From assembly GCF_958295425.1 (NCBI RefSeq), contig NC_081150.1, forward strand, positions 5,579,001 to 5,643,000: a stretch of DNA of 64,000 bases, in the 5' to 3' direction. The translations under genes and the position numbers were made by a program. Shown piece after piece: positions 1-13,195 of the stretch. Origin of the DNA: Solea solea. Lineage: Eukaryota; Chordata; Actinopteri; Pleuronectiformes; Soleidae. The notes under the pieces are model-generated. The model was not told the origin of the DNA, searched no databases, and saw only the letters and a list, made by a program, of their open reading frames with translations. How positions within the stretch are numbered: position 1 is the first letter of the stretch; every line of letters starts with the position of its first letter.

Positions 1-1393
1 AATGTGTGAATGATTACTCCAGCTATATTCAAAGGCATATAGCACTTAAGCAGAAATGGGGTCAATTTAGTGTGACTTTAGCACAAAAACACAGAGTGAA
101 ATTCTTGTTAAAGTGCCTGTAAAACTTAGAAGGTCTAAGAAAACATTTTGAATAATGCAGTGACGGAGGTTTTTGTCATGTCAAGCCCTCTGGCAAAGTA
201 TAAAATATTAAAAAAATCTATATTTATTTTACAATTATCGAGTCCTTAAATGTGTGTTTTTTAACTATGGGGCACTGAATGATCAGTCACTTTACTTGTA
301 ACCAACACATTTCCACTTTATAATGCTTGAGATCATCAAAATCCAGCACAGGAATGACAGACTCTGCTGCTGACAACGTGAACCACTTTATACAGAAATA
401 ATTAATGAGTGTATACACATTTAATAGCTGCATCAGAGTAATTACCAGTCATAAACTGTATCAGAAAATTGGGTTTGAGGTAATGAAAATCTTAACGATT
501 GTAACTTTAATGTCACCACACAGATCCGTAACAGAACATTACATAATATATCATTGATAATATGCACATATAGTGTGCATGGTAAATAATGTAAGATTTT
601 TGTATTCAGTTTAGAACTACAGTCTGTCAGAGTTACACACAAAAAACAGAGGGTGTGTTTCCATCAGCCTGTTTTAATGCACATTTTCAATGTGTGCATG
701 AAAACACCTGCATGGAATCACACATTTCCAAAAGTCTTGAAATATCTCTATAATAATATTATACGTGAAGGAGGTGGAAACGTTGTGAGTGAGTCTAAAT
801 CATCAAGCAAATAACACACAATGACCAGCTATTTTTCTGCAGTCTTCCCTCGCAATTCCACTCAGGTTTGAGGCAGAAAACACTCCGCTGTGGCGTGCGT
901 TTCTGCTATGCTGTCAATCGAAAACTGGTTCTGCCTTTCAGACAGTTCCTCCAATCATCATGCAGAAGCCCTGCGTTCACGCCCACCCACTTCCCCATCC
1001 ACCGTCGTGGAAGCCCAGTTTCCGTGGAAGTGGCGATTTAGCCACATTTGACTCCCAATTTTTGCTTTACAGCAGTCGATGTAAAAAAAAAAAACATGTA
1101 TAAATGCACATTTTCCTTTTGTGAATCTTTGAAAATGTAGTTACATTATCTGACAGAGTTTAGTGGAAAGGTTTTCAGAAGAATCACAACTCTTGTGACA
1201 TAGAGCTATTGAAACTTTGCTGTCATATGTCGTGTGTCTAAATAAAGGTCAAATAGTAGCAAAAATCAATGTAATTACCTGGCTGCCCAGCCTGCTTACA
1301 GGACATTAATGCTTCAATTAATAGAAGGGGATTGACAGATGGATTAGTGCTTTAAACAGGCAGAGAGATTATTGCTCTAAGTAACTACACTCC

Positions 1394-1420
1394 AGGGAGA
1401 GGAGAGGAGAGGAGAGGAGG
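1394..1420. repeat. Short (GGAGA)n tandem repeat
   Basis: About five units of a GGAGA pentamer. Confidence 0.85.
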
Positions 1421-2318
1421 TCCAACTTCCAACAGATCTAAATTTCCCCTCGGCTGTTTTCCAGAGAGGAAGGCAGAGTAAAAGCACATAATCAGACAGA
1501 GTGAGCGCTCCAAGGGAGAGGGACACAAAAGGAAGGGACTGCAGTGTTACATCACTACATTCACGGCTGTACCTCCTTGCCTCTTCACTGACATTTCCAA
1601 CTGTGAAGCAAGAAATCCAGGGTCAGAAATGATGTCTCACTGCCTCAGCTGACCCATTACATCGCTTCATGGGCGGCGATGATGTTGGCGAGCTTGCGAG
1701 ACAAAAACACAGAGGCCCAAACAATAGCGGGAGGGTCACCTTGATGCAGCTGCCTGCCGGAGACAGTGCTTGAAACGAAGAGAAAATGACTCAATTACAA
1801 CCCGGTACACAGAGGAGTACTGGGGAAAGAGGGCAGGGATCCAGGGATACCAGCAGAGAGGAAGGTGGAAAATAAAGACAAGTAGGGATGTAACATTTGT
1901 TAAGCTCTCGCATTTGATCGTCGTGAGAACAATCTGTAAACCGGATTCCGGGATTGTGCAACAATATGTAATATCATGTGAATTTCTAATGCCAATTTTT
2001 AAGCCGCATTCAAGCAAATATGTGGAAAACAATGTGCATTAACGAATGCATTAAACGGGAAAAACAAAGCCGCCACCCACTGCCCACTTCTTTGACCTTA
2101 AATGGTCCTTTGCCTTCAACAGGACCACAGACAAAGTGAAATACATGGCAGAGGTTTTATGAGGCATAATGTGGGTAGCCACTGTACTTTGATGCTAATT
2201 TAAATTCATGCGTCATTTGTATGACCCTGGAATCTCTTAACAGCTATGTTTGGTGTTCTGACTGCAATGTGGGGGATAAATTGGCTTAACAAAGGCAAAT
2301 AATACTAATTGTTATGTG

Positions 2319-2480
2319 GATGGAGGCAACAGTGTGGCTGCAAGCAGGTTGGCGTGTGGCTGGAAATGAAAAGAAGAAAAAAAAAACCTAGTTGTTGCAC
2401 TGCTGCTGCTGCTGCTGCCGTATAAACTCAAACACTCCCTCGGTCAGGTCTGATAGTGTTGCTTGACAGAGCCTATTTTC
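2319..2480. mobile_element. Diverged internal fragment of the TTAAAGCTGTAGTGTG family
   Basis: GATGGAGGCAACAG, GCTGCAAGCAGGTTGG and GTCTGATAGTGTTGCTTGACAG line up in order with the right half of the 53.4 kb copy. A CTG triplet run (2401-2418) lies inside. Neither terminus remains. Confidence 0.55.
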
Positions 2481-5029
2481 AGATGATGCAACATACAAAT
2501 AATTGTTTCTGTTCACAAACAGAAGCAGAATAATAGCAGAAAAACTGAAAGAAACAGAAAAAAAAAAACGTATACAGTGCAGCTTTCAATTAGATAAACA
2601 ACAGCTTTTTTATGATTAAGACTAATAGACAAATACAAATTTTGTAATAAATTTGAATAAAGCCATGAACTAAAATGATTATAGTAGTTGGAACAGTACC
2701 TACTGGAAAAGACAAATATTTTACAGGCTTTTCTACGCTTAGCCAGGTAAAGATGTCCACCTTTAAAGCTTTTCATTCTTTGTAACAGCTCTCTAAATTA
2801 TTGAACTTTTTTTCCTCTGTATTGCACCTGTGTTGCATTGCAGCTCATGAAAGGAGCTGCTCGGGAACCAAAAAAAAAGAAAGAGTCACATTTGATCTTT
2901 CAACAGGAAAAAATGTGATACGAAGACAAAAAAAACCCCACAAAGGAGAAGCGAAAACAGCTTCCACTCACAAATTTGGCCAACATTTGAGAAAGAATCC
3001 ACGCCAGAATCCGTTGAAGCAAATCTGGAGAATAACTGAGATCCTGAGGCAGCATGAGACGATTCAACATGACTGGAGTACGTGAACCATGCAGGATTCA
3101 TTACAGTGTAACAGGAATGAGCAAATGTGGGAGGGGATGAAAGGAAAACAATAACGATGATTATGTTAAAACAGAGAGAGATCACACACAGTGTATTCCC
3201 TCGTCACAGCAACATATTTTCTCCAAAACTCATTCTTAGAAATTAGCCCTCGACAGGTTCCCAGATTAGCAATGGTCAATAATGGCAATAAGCCATTTCA
3301 CGTAGTAGCTGCATACACATGGATATAGAAACATTTATAGACTAATTAAAGTTATTTAGGAAATTCACATTTGTCTTGACAGTGACCTGATGCATCATTT
3401 TTGGGAATATGTTCATGTTTGTGAGAACAGATGCTGTGATTACTGTTTAATTCCTGCACATTTTAAGGAAAATAACATATAGCATGTATTTACTTTATTT
3501 TGTGATGGAGGAGCGGCTCACTGTTTGTTTCTTTTTTTTTAAAAACACAAGTGTGCACAAAGTTTCAGCCACCTGGTGCCTCTTAAGCTTGTTTCTTATT
3601 TTGTGGTACTGTGGTAGTGTAGCTCACTGAAGGATCTCTAATGTTTTGTGTTTGGAAAGTAAGAGAGACAACATACAGTACGCCTAACCTGCATCCACAG
3701 ACTGATGCAGTGTTACATTTGTAAGATCCATATTGTCATCACCATTCTTCGTACTATCAGAGGGAAAAACTTACATTTAGTTTTGTGCAAACCTTTGTGC
3801 CTGAACTTTGACAAATAAATTGACAGTTTTCCTCTGCAGCAGATACTCAAAAACCAGCGTGCAGAACATTTTCTATAGTTTGTTAACATTTCCTGTGTCT
3901 TGTTTAGTGTCTACTTCTTCCCACAGGTTGTCCCTGACGAGATCAGAGCTACAGTGGGCTTCACACTTTCCCTAAGCTACCGCTATGGCCCCATTCTGCC
4001 AGGAAAACCAATTACTTAGTGCTTCAGAGCCTTCCGAGTGCCCGAAAAGGGCCCCATCATTTAACCATGAGATACTCTGACTTCACTCTGTGCTGGCCTT
4101 TCAGCACAGAGCACACACAAAAAAAATTAGGAACACACAGACCTTCACAAAGGGAGGCAGAAAGACTGCCTTTGAATGTGACTAATGACTGATTGACCAC
4201 ATCAAAACACAAATGCTCTGGTCTGATACAGACCATTCGGACAGAAATGCCATGCTGATTGAGGGGGTATAGTTTATGCCTATTGTCATTCCTATCAGTC
4301 TATATGGAAATAGTTCCAGTTTGGGTGATCAGGTCTCTGTCCTATATATACATGACTTATTTTTCTGCTTATAATATTATAATATATATATATATATAAT
4401 AAATATATACTTTATAATATAAAGTGGGAGCAAAAAAAGGGATCTGGAGCCGCCACAGTTTTCTTATTAGAAACTATAAAAGAAGGCAGTGAATGAAATG
4501 TGCCAGGACTGATGTAAAGACCCTACTGCTCTCTTTCCATTCATTGAACAATATGAAATGCTGCACCTGTCGCTTCATTACGAAGAAACAAAGGTTCTGT
4601 TTGAATAACACTGCGAGAGAAAATTCTAATCTTCCGCCACCTCACATATCATTATAACCAGACCTGGTGTACAAAGTGAACAGCCATAACTTAGGATAAG
4701 ACACAAACTATAGGCGCCTTTCAACATTCCCTCACTAGATACCAAGGCACAAGGCATCTGGACCACATACACTATCTCAAGTCTGACTAACTATATGCAT
4801 CATGAGCAGTAACAATGGCATTTGCTTGAGGTAATACATCTCCTGCTATTTCCGGACAATTTAAACAGAGAAGTTGTAGAATGATTTTTACTGGATTAAT
4901 GAACATTTGCTCATGTAAATCTAGCTTTGGATGAGAGAGAAAGTAGCATCATCCATCATGTATAAAGATCATTAAATAATTAATATAGGCACACTTGCCA
5001 AAAGGTACCATGCTCTCAACAACATATCT

Positions 5030-5345
5030 ATCCATCCATTTTCTTGACATGAGGGCCGTGGGGTCTAAGCTGACATAGGTGGGGTACACCCTGGACAGAT
5101 TGCCAATCCTTTGCAGGGGACTCATATAGAGACTAACAACCATCCACTCTCACACTCACGGTCAATTTGGAGTGTCCGATTTGCCAAATCCCCAAATCTG
5201 CATGTGTTTGGACTGTGGGAGGAAACCGGAGAACCAGGAGAAAACCCACACGCACACACGGGGAGAACATGCAAACTCCATGCAGAAAGGCCCTCGTTCA
5301 GACCGGGTCAAAGGCAAGAGTGCTAACCACAACACCAGTCACATG
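5030..5345. repeat. Widespread teleost interspersed repeat (CCATCCATT... type)
   Basis: Ordered landmarks: ATCCATCCATTTTCTTGACA, GGGGTACACCCTGGACAG, CAATTTGGAGTGTCC, GTTTGGACTGTGGGAGGAAA, ACACGGGGAGAACATGCAAA and GTGCTAACCAC. This block is very frequent in fish genomes. I am not certain of its class. Overlapping open frames here are repeat shadows. Confidence 0.8.
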
Positions 5346-5985
5346 GCCTCCTCAACAACATATTTTCAGATCAGTTTTCAATCAGTATCAGGCAGGAGGT
5401 TGGCGACCTCGCAGCATCACAGGCAGGGTAAGCTTTCTACTGCCTGGTGTCTTCTTACTGACATCACTCACTGACACACACACAAGCAGGTAAACTCTGT
5501 TGTACCAGACATGGTGTCATACATTGCCCTTTACAGGAAGCTCCATTTAGCTTGTAAAAACAACCGCTGCCTCTTGCTGTCTCGCTCCATGTTGCGCGTC
5601 AGCTGCATCGCGAGGTAAAAACCTCGAACACAAATATTCTTTCGACTGCTCCATTTGCCTCGAGTCCAACTCAATACACTCCCGCTTTGTCTTATACGCT
5701 ATCTGTCTCTGCAGGATAAGTTAATGAGTCTAATGAGAATAAAGACTGAAGAAGAGAGGAGGAGACAGCTCACGAAGGAGAGGAAGAGTGCGTGCGGTGG
5801 GGCGGGTGGGGGGTGGGGTGAGCACACACAATCAGATGAGGCTCTGCTTGGCCCTTGGCAATGACAAAGTGGAGCAATTATGCATGACGGCTGTGACATT
5901 GACTGTGGCATCTCTTCTGCTGATCTGTTAAAAAGCAAACATACTCTATAATTCAGCACGGCACTAGCTCAGCGCTGCACAGAAA

Positions 5986-5987
<2 letters not shown>

Positions 5988-6024
<37 letters not shown>
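5988..6024. repeat. (CA)n microsatellite
   Basis: About 18 uninterrupted CA units; one of the longest dinucleotide runs in the window. Confidence 0.98.
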
Positions 6025-6026
<2 letters not shown>

Positions 6027-7293
6027 CGCTGCCAAATATGTTCAAGGACACGGATGATGATACTTTGACAAGTTAACACTACTCGCACACACAGGCTCAT
6101 CATTAGCTGGTGCGAGAGTTTCACAGCAAGGAGCAGTGGAAGGTCAGCGCTCAGCCGGTGGGTGTGTGATATTCTGAAAGTGGAACATATTCCCTTCACA
6201 CGTCCATCACCTTCTTTTTGCCTCTCATCTCTCTCTGGACACGCAGACACAGACAAGGCTTTACCCCTTTAACCACACGCCCACGGCGCCCAATCAGACC
6301 TCTCGACTGCCGTGCTTAACGCTCGAGCACACAGTGAAGGTGTCATGCTTGAAAGGAATATTGATCACTCACAAGAACAAGCCTTTAGTGGGTTAAACAG
6401 TCACTCATAAACACAGATTCCTACAGAGAGTCTTTGTCAAATATAAACACATAAATATAGAAAAACTTCAGTCATTCACCTGTTTTTTTTTATGAATGTA
6501 TCGCACATTTTCAAAAATCTGAAAAAAGCGACTTAGCCCTCGACATTGATTTGAACTGGTAGAAAGTTATATTTTCCACATGTACCTCATCTCACTCGCC
6601 ATTTACACCGCTTTCCTCTCCTACGACACACTGGAGCTGGAGTGATGATGATCGAGTCACAACATTTCCGATTCTCATTTACCTTTTATCAATATGTCAA
6701 CTTTCCCCGCTCTCCTCCTCATAAAAACATGTGCAGACAAAATAAACATATTAAAAATATCTATCATTAAATCTACTGGTGCAGATTTTACCACCATCTT
6801 CTCTGTAAGTTACAAAAAGACTGTATTTACCACACTGCAAAGATACACTAAACACACAGCACAATAACTGATCCAATGAGATATGACTAAGTGATGTCGA
6901 GGAGAAAACTATGACAGACTGTGAAGTTAATACATTTTAAATGTACAGTAATCAATGCCAACCGTGTTACCATAATTGCAATGTGGAGTTTTTATTTCTG
7001 CAAGAAAGAATTGCACTTTTCACGTCCTCTCTTTAGTTTGTGTTACTTGCTTGTTTTAAATATCTCCCTTCATTCCAAGCGCTATAATAACTGACAGTAA
7101 CAGTGGCTGTGTAGCATTGGAAATCCAATAAAATGCACCTTTTGTGGAGAAAAGCTGCTGTATAGAACTCATCACCCCTAAAAGACATTACATATTGCTG
7201 TTATTGTTGCCAAAGCCCATAAAGAGAAAATAACTTACATTTCCTATATGGATTCTCTCAACAATCAGCTCAACTCAGCTTTTGTATCGGTCT

Positions 7294-7318
7294 TTATATA
7301 TATATATATATATATATA
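7294..7318. repeat. (TA)n microsatellite
   Basis: Twelve TA units. A similar shorter run is at 4383-4399. Confidence 0.97.
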
Positions 7319-10300
7319 CATAAAAAAAGATAGAATAAACAAACAATAAAGACACAGAACAACGTGTTTTAGTGACTAAATAGGATAACATGTACTTGTG
7401 GGGTTAACTGGAAATAAACCTGTGTACAATGGCAAGTTGGATCCATTCATTGTCGGTTTAGGGTTCTAAAACGGATTTGTTGATGGTAAGAAAATAATCA
7501 CAGCAATAGTGTATACAATTGTTATTAACAATAATCCTAATATCACATACTTTTATAATAAAATGGCGCTTTATACAATAACATGCTGGATTTGCTGCTC
7601 ATCAGGCCTGTTGTGGATGTCAAAACAGATGTAACGGCATGCAGTCGACATGGCCTCGAGCAAAGCATTCAAGTCAGTGATTAGTGTGAAGAAGAAGAAG
7701 AGAAGAGGGGGATGAAACTACATTCCTGTTTATTTTTGTCCTCTAGTAGACATGGGCGGGGGCGGACCTCACTCAACCAAAAAGGAAAAAAAAGAACAAT
7801 TTAATTTTTATTTTGTAAAATTAAACTGCCAAAGACGCACACCTGTCTCAATCTACTGTCGGGACAAATGTCCCGGGAAGCAGAGCGTGTTGACTCAGCT
7901 GATCATCCAATTACCGGACTAATTATTGCCTCCCGCAGATCTGTCAGACAGTGCAAGCGCCGTGTAAAGACGGATCAATATGGATGTGTTGACACGTGCA
8001 ACACACACACACACATGTGCACCGCTGCAAGGGAAGTAGATGATCAAACCCCATCTCTCAGTGGACCTCCAGTCAGGCGCTGAGGCAATGGGGGTTAATG
8101 GGTGTGCGGCGATGCCTTGAGATTTGCCTACACAATCATACGAGATGAATCATTATCTGCTCAGCTACACTCAAATTACAAAGGAGACAAAGGAAGAGAT
8201 AACAGACTGAAATGTTTATTTGACCTAGGCCTTCCGGGAGGGTCATGGCTATAGCGTGAGTGAAATCGGAGTAGCATAGATTCAGGTAGTACAGAGGAAG
8301 AGGAGACTGAGGGACAGGTGCATAAACAACACTGAACTCCATCTGAACTGAAAAATGAAAGTAAGTGCAAGAGATCAAGGCGAATATGTATAAGGGACGC
8401 GCAGATGATTTAAGCGTGAGAGAAGAAAGCAAAAGAAAAGTTAAAAGATTGGCTTCAAATAGAGAAGACGGAGGTAGAAATCAAGAAGCCAACTGATGAC
8501 CGTCTGATAAGTAAATAAGAGGAATGCGGCAGTTGGGCGTGTGACTAATGGGGTACTGGGAAATAAGAGATGAAAGAATGAAGAGCTGAAAAGGTGCGGG
8601 TAAAAGAAAGGACAGAGAAGCAAACGGTACACAAGGACAAGAATAGCAAGAAAAAAGAAATAAACGCAACGATGGAGACAAATAAAACCTGCAAAAATAT
8701 TAAGTAAGTCTAGACAGGACAAGGTGGAGATATAAGCAAAGCAGAGACGTACAGTATAAACTCGAAAAGCCTTGTGGCAGGGTCCTACATCTTCTGTGAC
8801 ACCACCAGGGACGAGGACACAGGTCCTGTACTTTGTGTGTGAATGAGGGGGTTTCAACTGTCCTGTTAAATCCTTACACACTGTGGTTATACCATTGTAA
8901 TCCAGACATGCTATAGTATATCATACACTTGGATTTTCAACATTTATGCAAACCCAAATGAAAAAATATGCAACCCTTTCTTTGGCGTAATAGACTGGGG
9001 TTGGGTGTGGCTTGGATAAGAGGTTATGTTATGTCCAACATAAGTGTCCAAGTGTCCTCAAGCAAATCATCCTGCTCCTGATGCTGTGCCAGTTTATCGT
9101 CAGCAATAGAAAAACAAAAGGATAAAGTATAAGCAGCCTGATATTCTGCACCAAACTGTACCATAAATATGCCTGACTGAGAAAAATCTTCTGGATCTGA
9201 CCCTTTATAATCGTATCTGTGCCAACAATTTAACAGATCTCTCTCCCTGGCCCGTGTCCCATTCCATCCTTTCGCCAAATTAGGTGGAAACCAGCACTTT
9301 TAATCTTGCTGACCAATAAACTAGGAATGAATAAGTGAACAAACAAACAAAGGCGAGTGTAAACACAACCTCCTTGGCAGAGGTAATAACTACAGACCCA
9401 CACGTATATGACCGTGTGTATCCAAGCCTCATTTTCTCTCTCCCAAAGCAAACACATGGCAGAATGCAGTCAACACAAACACACACACACCTTTCTGTAT
9501 CTGTGAGGACACAATGCAGTCTGTAACACAACCTTAAACCTGACTCCAACAGTGATCCTAAAACCATGTCTTGCAAGGACATGCTTAACTGTCCTCACAT
9601 CTTCACCACTTTAATGGAAAACTATGTGTCCTCACAACCTAATAAAGACACACGCACACACACATAAGCACTGGGAGATTATCAGAGCTTGATTATCGTC
9701 CCTCAGTACAGTGCACCCTATGCAGAACCAAATCAAATGACTTCATTAGCATATAATCTGCATAATGGCTCTGCCACAGCAAGGGTATTCGTCTGCTACG
9801 TGGCTCCTACCGTGTTTCACTCTGAGAGGTAGGGTGAGGCGAAGAGAGGCTCTTTAATTTGGGTTATAGCCAAGCAAATGCTGGGCATCTTTGAAGCCAC
9901 ACGACACCTCAACCTACCAGTTAATTGGGGGCAGAGAGAAAATTATATTCAAGTAAAGATAATTTCTCTCTGTGGTACAAAAATTGCGGCAGTTCCGTTG
10001 CTTAAATATCCAATTACAAGCTTTTTTTTGCCGCACATCAACATATTAACATGTGGGCATGGTTATTTGTTCAGTGAATATCAACTGCATGCATTCCTGT
10101 TTTAGTATTTCGTTAACATTGCTCTTTTGCAACCAACCTGGGGGAATTGTATGTTCACTTTTGAAATAAAAGTCATTTAAATAACAATATATATGATGAT
10201 AAAATGATCTGATTACCTTATCAGTAATGTTCGTCTTCAGTCCAAAAGCCATTTATTATAATCAAGGCTCTTAGAATATCTATCCTTCTCTAAAGGTTCA

Positions 10301-11375
10301 CCATGGAAGGTTTGCATTCCTCACCTCACTAAAACCTGTCCTTGGTCCTCTGTTCTCATCCTTTTCACTTCTTTTTTTTTAAAGCCACAGCCTTCTCTTC
10401 TATTAGCTCTGGTTCACTGCCTTCATCATAGTTCCCGGGTCAAGCTTTCACCGACTTAAGACAACTTCATTTTTTTTTTGCCAGAATGTTGGCAGAGCAC
10501 ACACATTGTACGAGCACCACACTTCAACACAACACACTGAAGTGTTCACGCAGACGGATGCAGGAGACACGAACGCTTAGGAGGTTGCAGAGTCATTGAT
10601 GGGAAGCACAAAAAGGCAGAATGAGAGAAGAAGCATATTTTCCTCTCACTTTGACGGCGGGACTCGCATGCATTTTTGTATCCCGCTTTAAGGCTTAACG
10701 GTGAATGGACCTTTCACTCTTCAGAGCAGTGTCTGTCCATCAACATGATAATGACGTGATGTCTGCCGTGTTCTCCTTTGTCTGACCTTACCTGATATGA
10801 ACAATGTAGTGTTTTGAGCTTAACACTTACTGTATATATAATTATTTGGATAATAGGTCAGCTGCAAATACATCCATCTTTACAAAAAAACTGAATCAAC
10901 AAATAAACACTAATGTAGTTATCCGGCTGTTAAATATACAGTGTACTTACACTATACATGATTTTTTATAAAACTATTTTAATTGTGGGTTTTATTTGGT
11001 TTAAACAAGGCAGCAAATGCAGCCAAGTCTACTAAAACATACAAGAAACTTTGAAAATAGAGATTTGAAAATGTATATAGACTAACATTTCAATTTCTTT
11101 GACAGGTGTTGCACTGAACATTTGTTGTGAAGTTTCTGTTCAATATCCACTGTGCTGATACATTAAAATCACTTAAAACCTTAAGGAAAAGCAAAATTCT
11201 AACGCAAGGGAACTTAAAAGGTAGAATTTCCAGCATGCATGTATTAAAGCTGTGATTTAGCACAGTCACAGGACACTGCTTTAAACAATTGCTGACATAG
11301 AAATAGTTGTCATTCAATTATGGCATTTGTAATGAATAATCAATATAGTAAGAGCAACAATCAGAACCAACAACA

Positions 11376-11415
11376 TTGAAATTTCAATTTGAAAGCAATT
11401 AATTGTTCAGTCCCA
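11376..11415. mobile_element. Terminal fragment of the same hAT-like family
   Basis: GAAATTTCAATTTGAAAGCA then ATTGTTCAGTCCC resembles the right end of the element at 34.3-34.8 kb. Only the end survives. Confidence 0.35.
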
Positions 11416-12466
11416 CCTCGTGTCATTTATTCAGCTGACTTTAATGGTCATAATATTAAGGTACAAATTGCCAATACAAACCCATAATTTCATTGTGTTT
11501 TTGTTTTGAATGTTGAATAACCAAAGCTCCATTGTTTTATTCTAGCTGTGGACCTTTGCTGGGTATAATAACCCTTCTCTCTGCCTTTGTTTCGTGTCCC
11601 TTTTGGCAACCGACTGTAAAGTTGAAAAATCCTTACAGAAGACTTTCCAGGTTTCTGACAGCTCTGCCCCGTGTTGGAGCTCTGGGTACTTACTGCAGTT
11701 ATTCCCCTCACTATGACACCTCTGAAGCTCGGGTACAATAACAAATGAATACAGGGAACATTGCAAACCTCTAGCAGAAGGTGCAGATATGCGAGGAACC
11801 GAAATCCTGGTAATACAAAAACATAAAATCAGTTTGTCTCGCAACCGCTGAGTTACAAGCATTAAATATTTATTAGGTCTGTTGCCTTAGTGAAATGGAA
11901 TCACGGTTTGTCAACTTGCTCTGTGATAAAATTTGCACCGACCGAAGTCTACAATACAACCAAAGGTAAACATCAATTTAAATAGCAAATAGGCCACAGA
12001 ACATTTACAGGGAACACGTGATGGAAAATCAAGATAGCTATCGTCGTTTTTATTTTGTGATCATATGTTGGTGTAAATTCTGCTGACCATGGCTGCAACT
12101 ATATGTCGCATAAAATAACTAAAAAGATTCTGTTTTGCTTTAGAGTTTGATAGTCAGGGGATTTGCTGCACTGAAGTGTGCTGAAAACTTTTAAGTAGCT
12201 TCTGAGATATAATGCTGACTAACGGGTGGAAAACTGCACTCAAAACAAGCTCATTGGCTTTTATTGTAATGAATTCAATAAAGGGGAAAAAAAAGAGGAG
12301 AGAGAACAGAAAGCAAGAGACAGGCAGTGGTTTCTGCATTTGTTACAATGCTGCTGCCATGTTTGTTTACTTTCTCCCTGGTGTGAACATCTATGCATGG
12401 CTGCAGCCATCACATCTACACGTGTCATCCCTCCACACCGACACACATAAACACTTTGCACAAGCG

Positions 12467-12488
12467 CACACACACACACACACACACA
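12467..12488. repeat. (CA)n microsatellite
   Basis: Eleven CA units. Comparable runs lie at 20935-20952, 61460-61482 and 62283-62297. Confidence 0.95.
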
Positions 12489-13122
12489 GACTTCCACATA
12501 TGCCTAAGCCTTTCTGTGCTCATACTTGGACTCTAACAATAGAGCCCTTCAAGCCACATCTTAACCTACTTCTTCACATAAATCCTACTCATAAGGTCTA
12601 AGGCAGTTTGCAAACAATAGCTGTGCATCCTTCTTGGGTTATGAGCCGAATGTGTTCACACTGCTCCCACGTGACGACCATGTTTTGCTACGTTTTGCTC
12701 ATATTCAACCACTAATGTGGGTGTATGTGGCTCATACAGGCCTATTATGAGTCATGATAACAGTTAATTGCAGCACAGTGTGATCACTACGGATTAAAAT
12801 ACTACAAAAAGGTAAGAATGCTACAATTTGTATCCATGACGCAGCAGACGGGCATTAACCGTAGATGTACAATGATGTTCTGTGTTTCCATTCCAAGCCA
12901 AACCATTCAATATTGTTTGTGTAAAATGGGCTTGTTGGTGATTAGCAGCCATGCAAATAAAAACGGTCAAATATGACACGTTACACATTCACATTTTCTC
13001 TCCCTCTCTCACGTTTGTTTTCTCCTCCTCTTTCTCCTCACTGTTGCATAACCACTGACGCACTCATGATCCGTGAAAAAGTGAGAATCAGTTTTGCTCG
13101 GCTACACCCAGAGGTCAGCGGC

Positions 13123-13140
13123 AGAGAGAGAGAGGGGAGA

Positions 13141-13188
<48 letters not shown>

Positions 13189-13195
13189 AGGGGAG
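13123..13195. repeat. (GA)n microsatellite
   Basis: A purine tract with an uninterrupted GA core of about 39 bases (13145-13183), followed within 60 bases by a G-run of about 11 (near 13248). Confidence 0.95.

Noticed and set aside
5111..5493. Overlapping plus-strand frames of 71-108 codons
   Set aside because: They lie in a common teleost interspersed repeat.
8441..8881. 146-codon minus-strand frame
   Set aside because: Hydrophobic composition comes from purine-rich plus-strand sequence; no start context, domain or exon signals.
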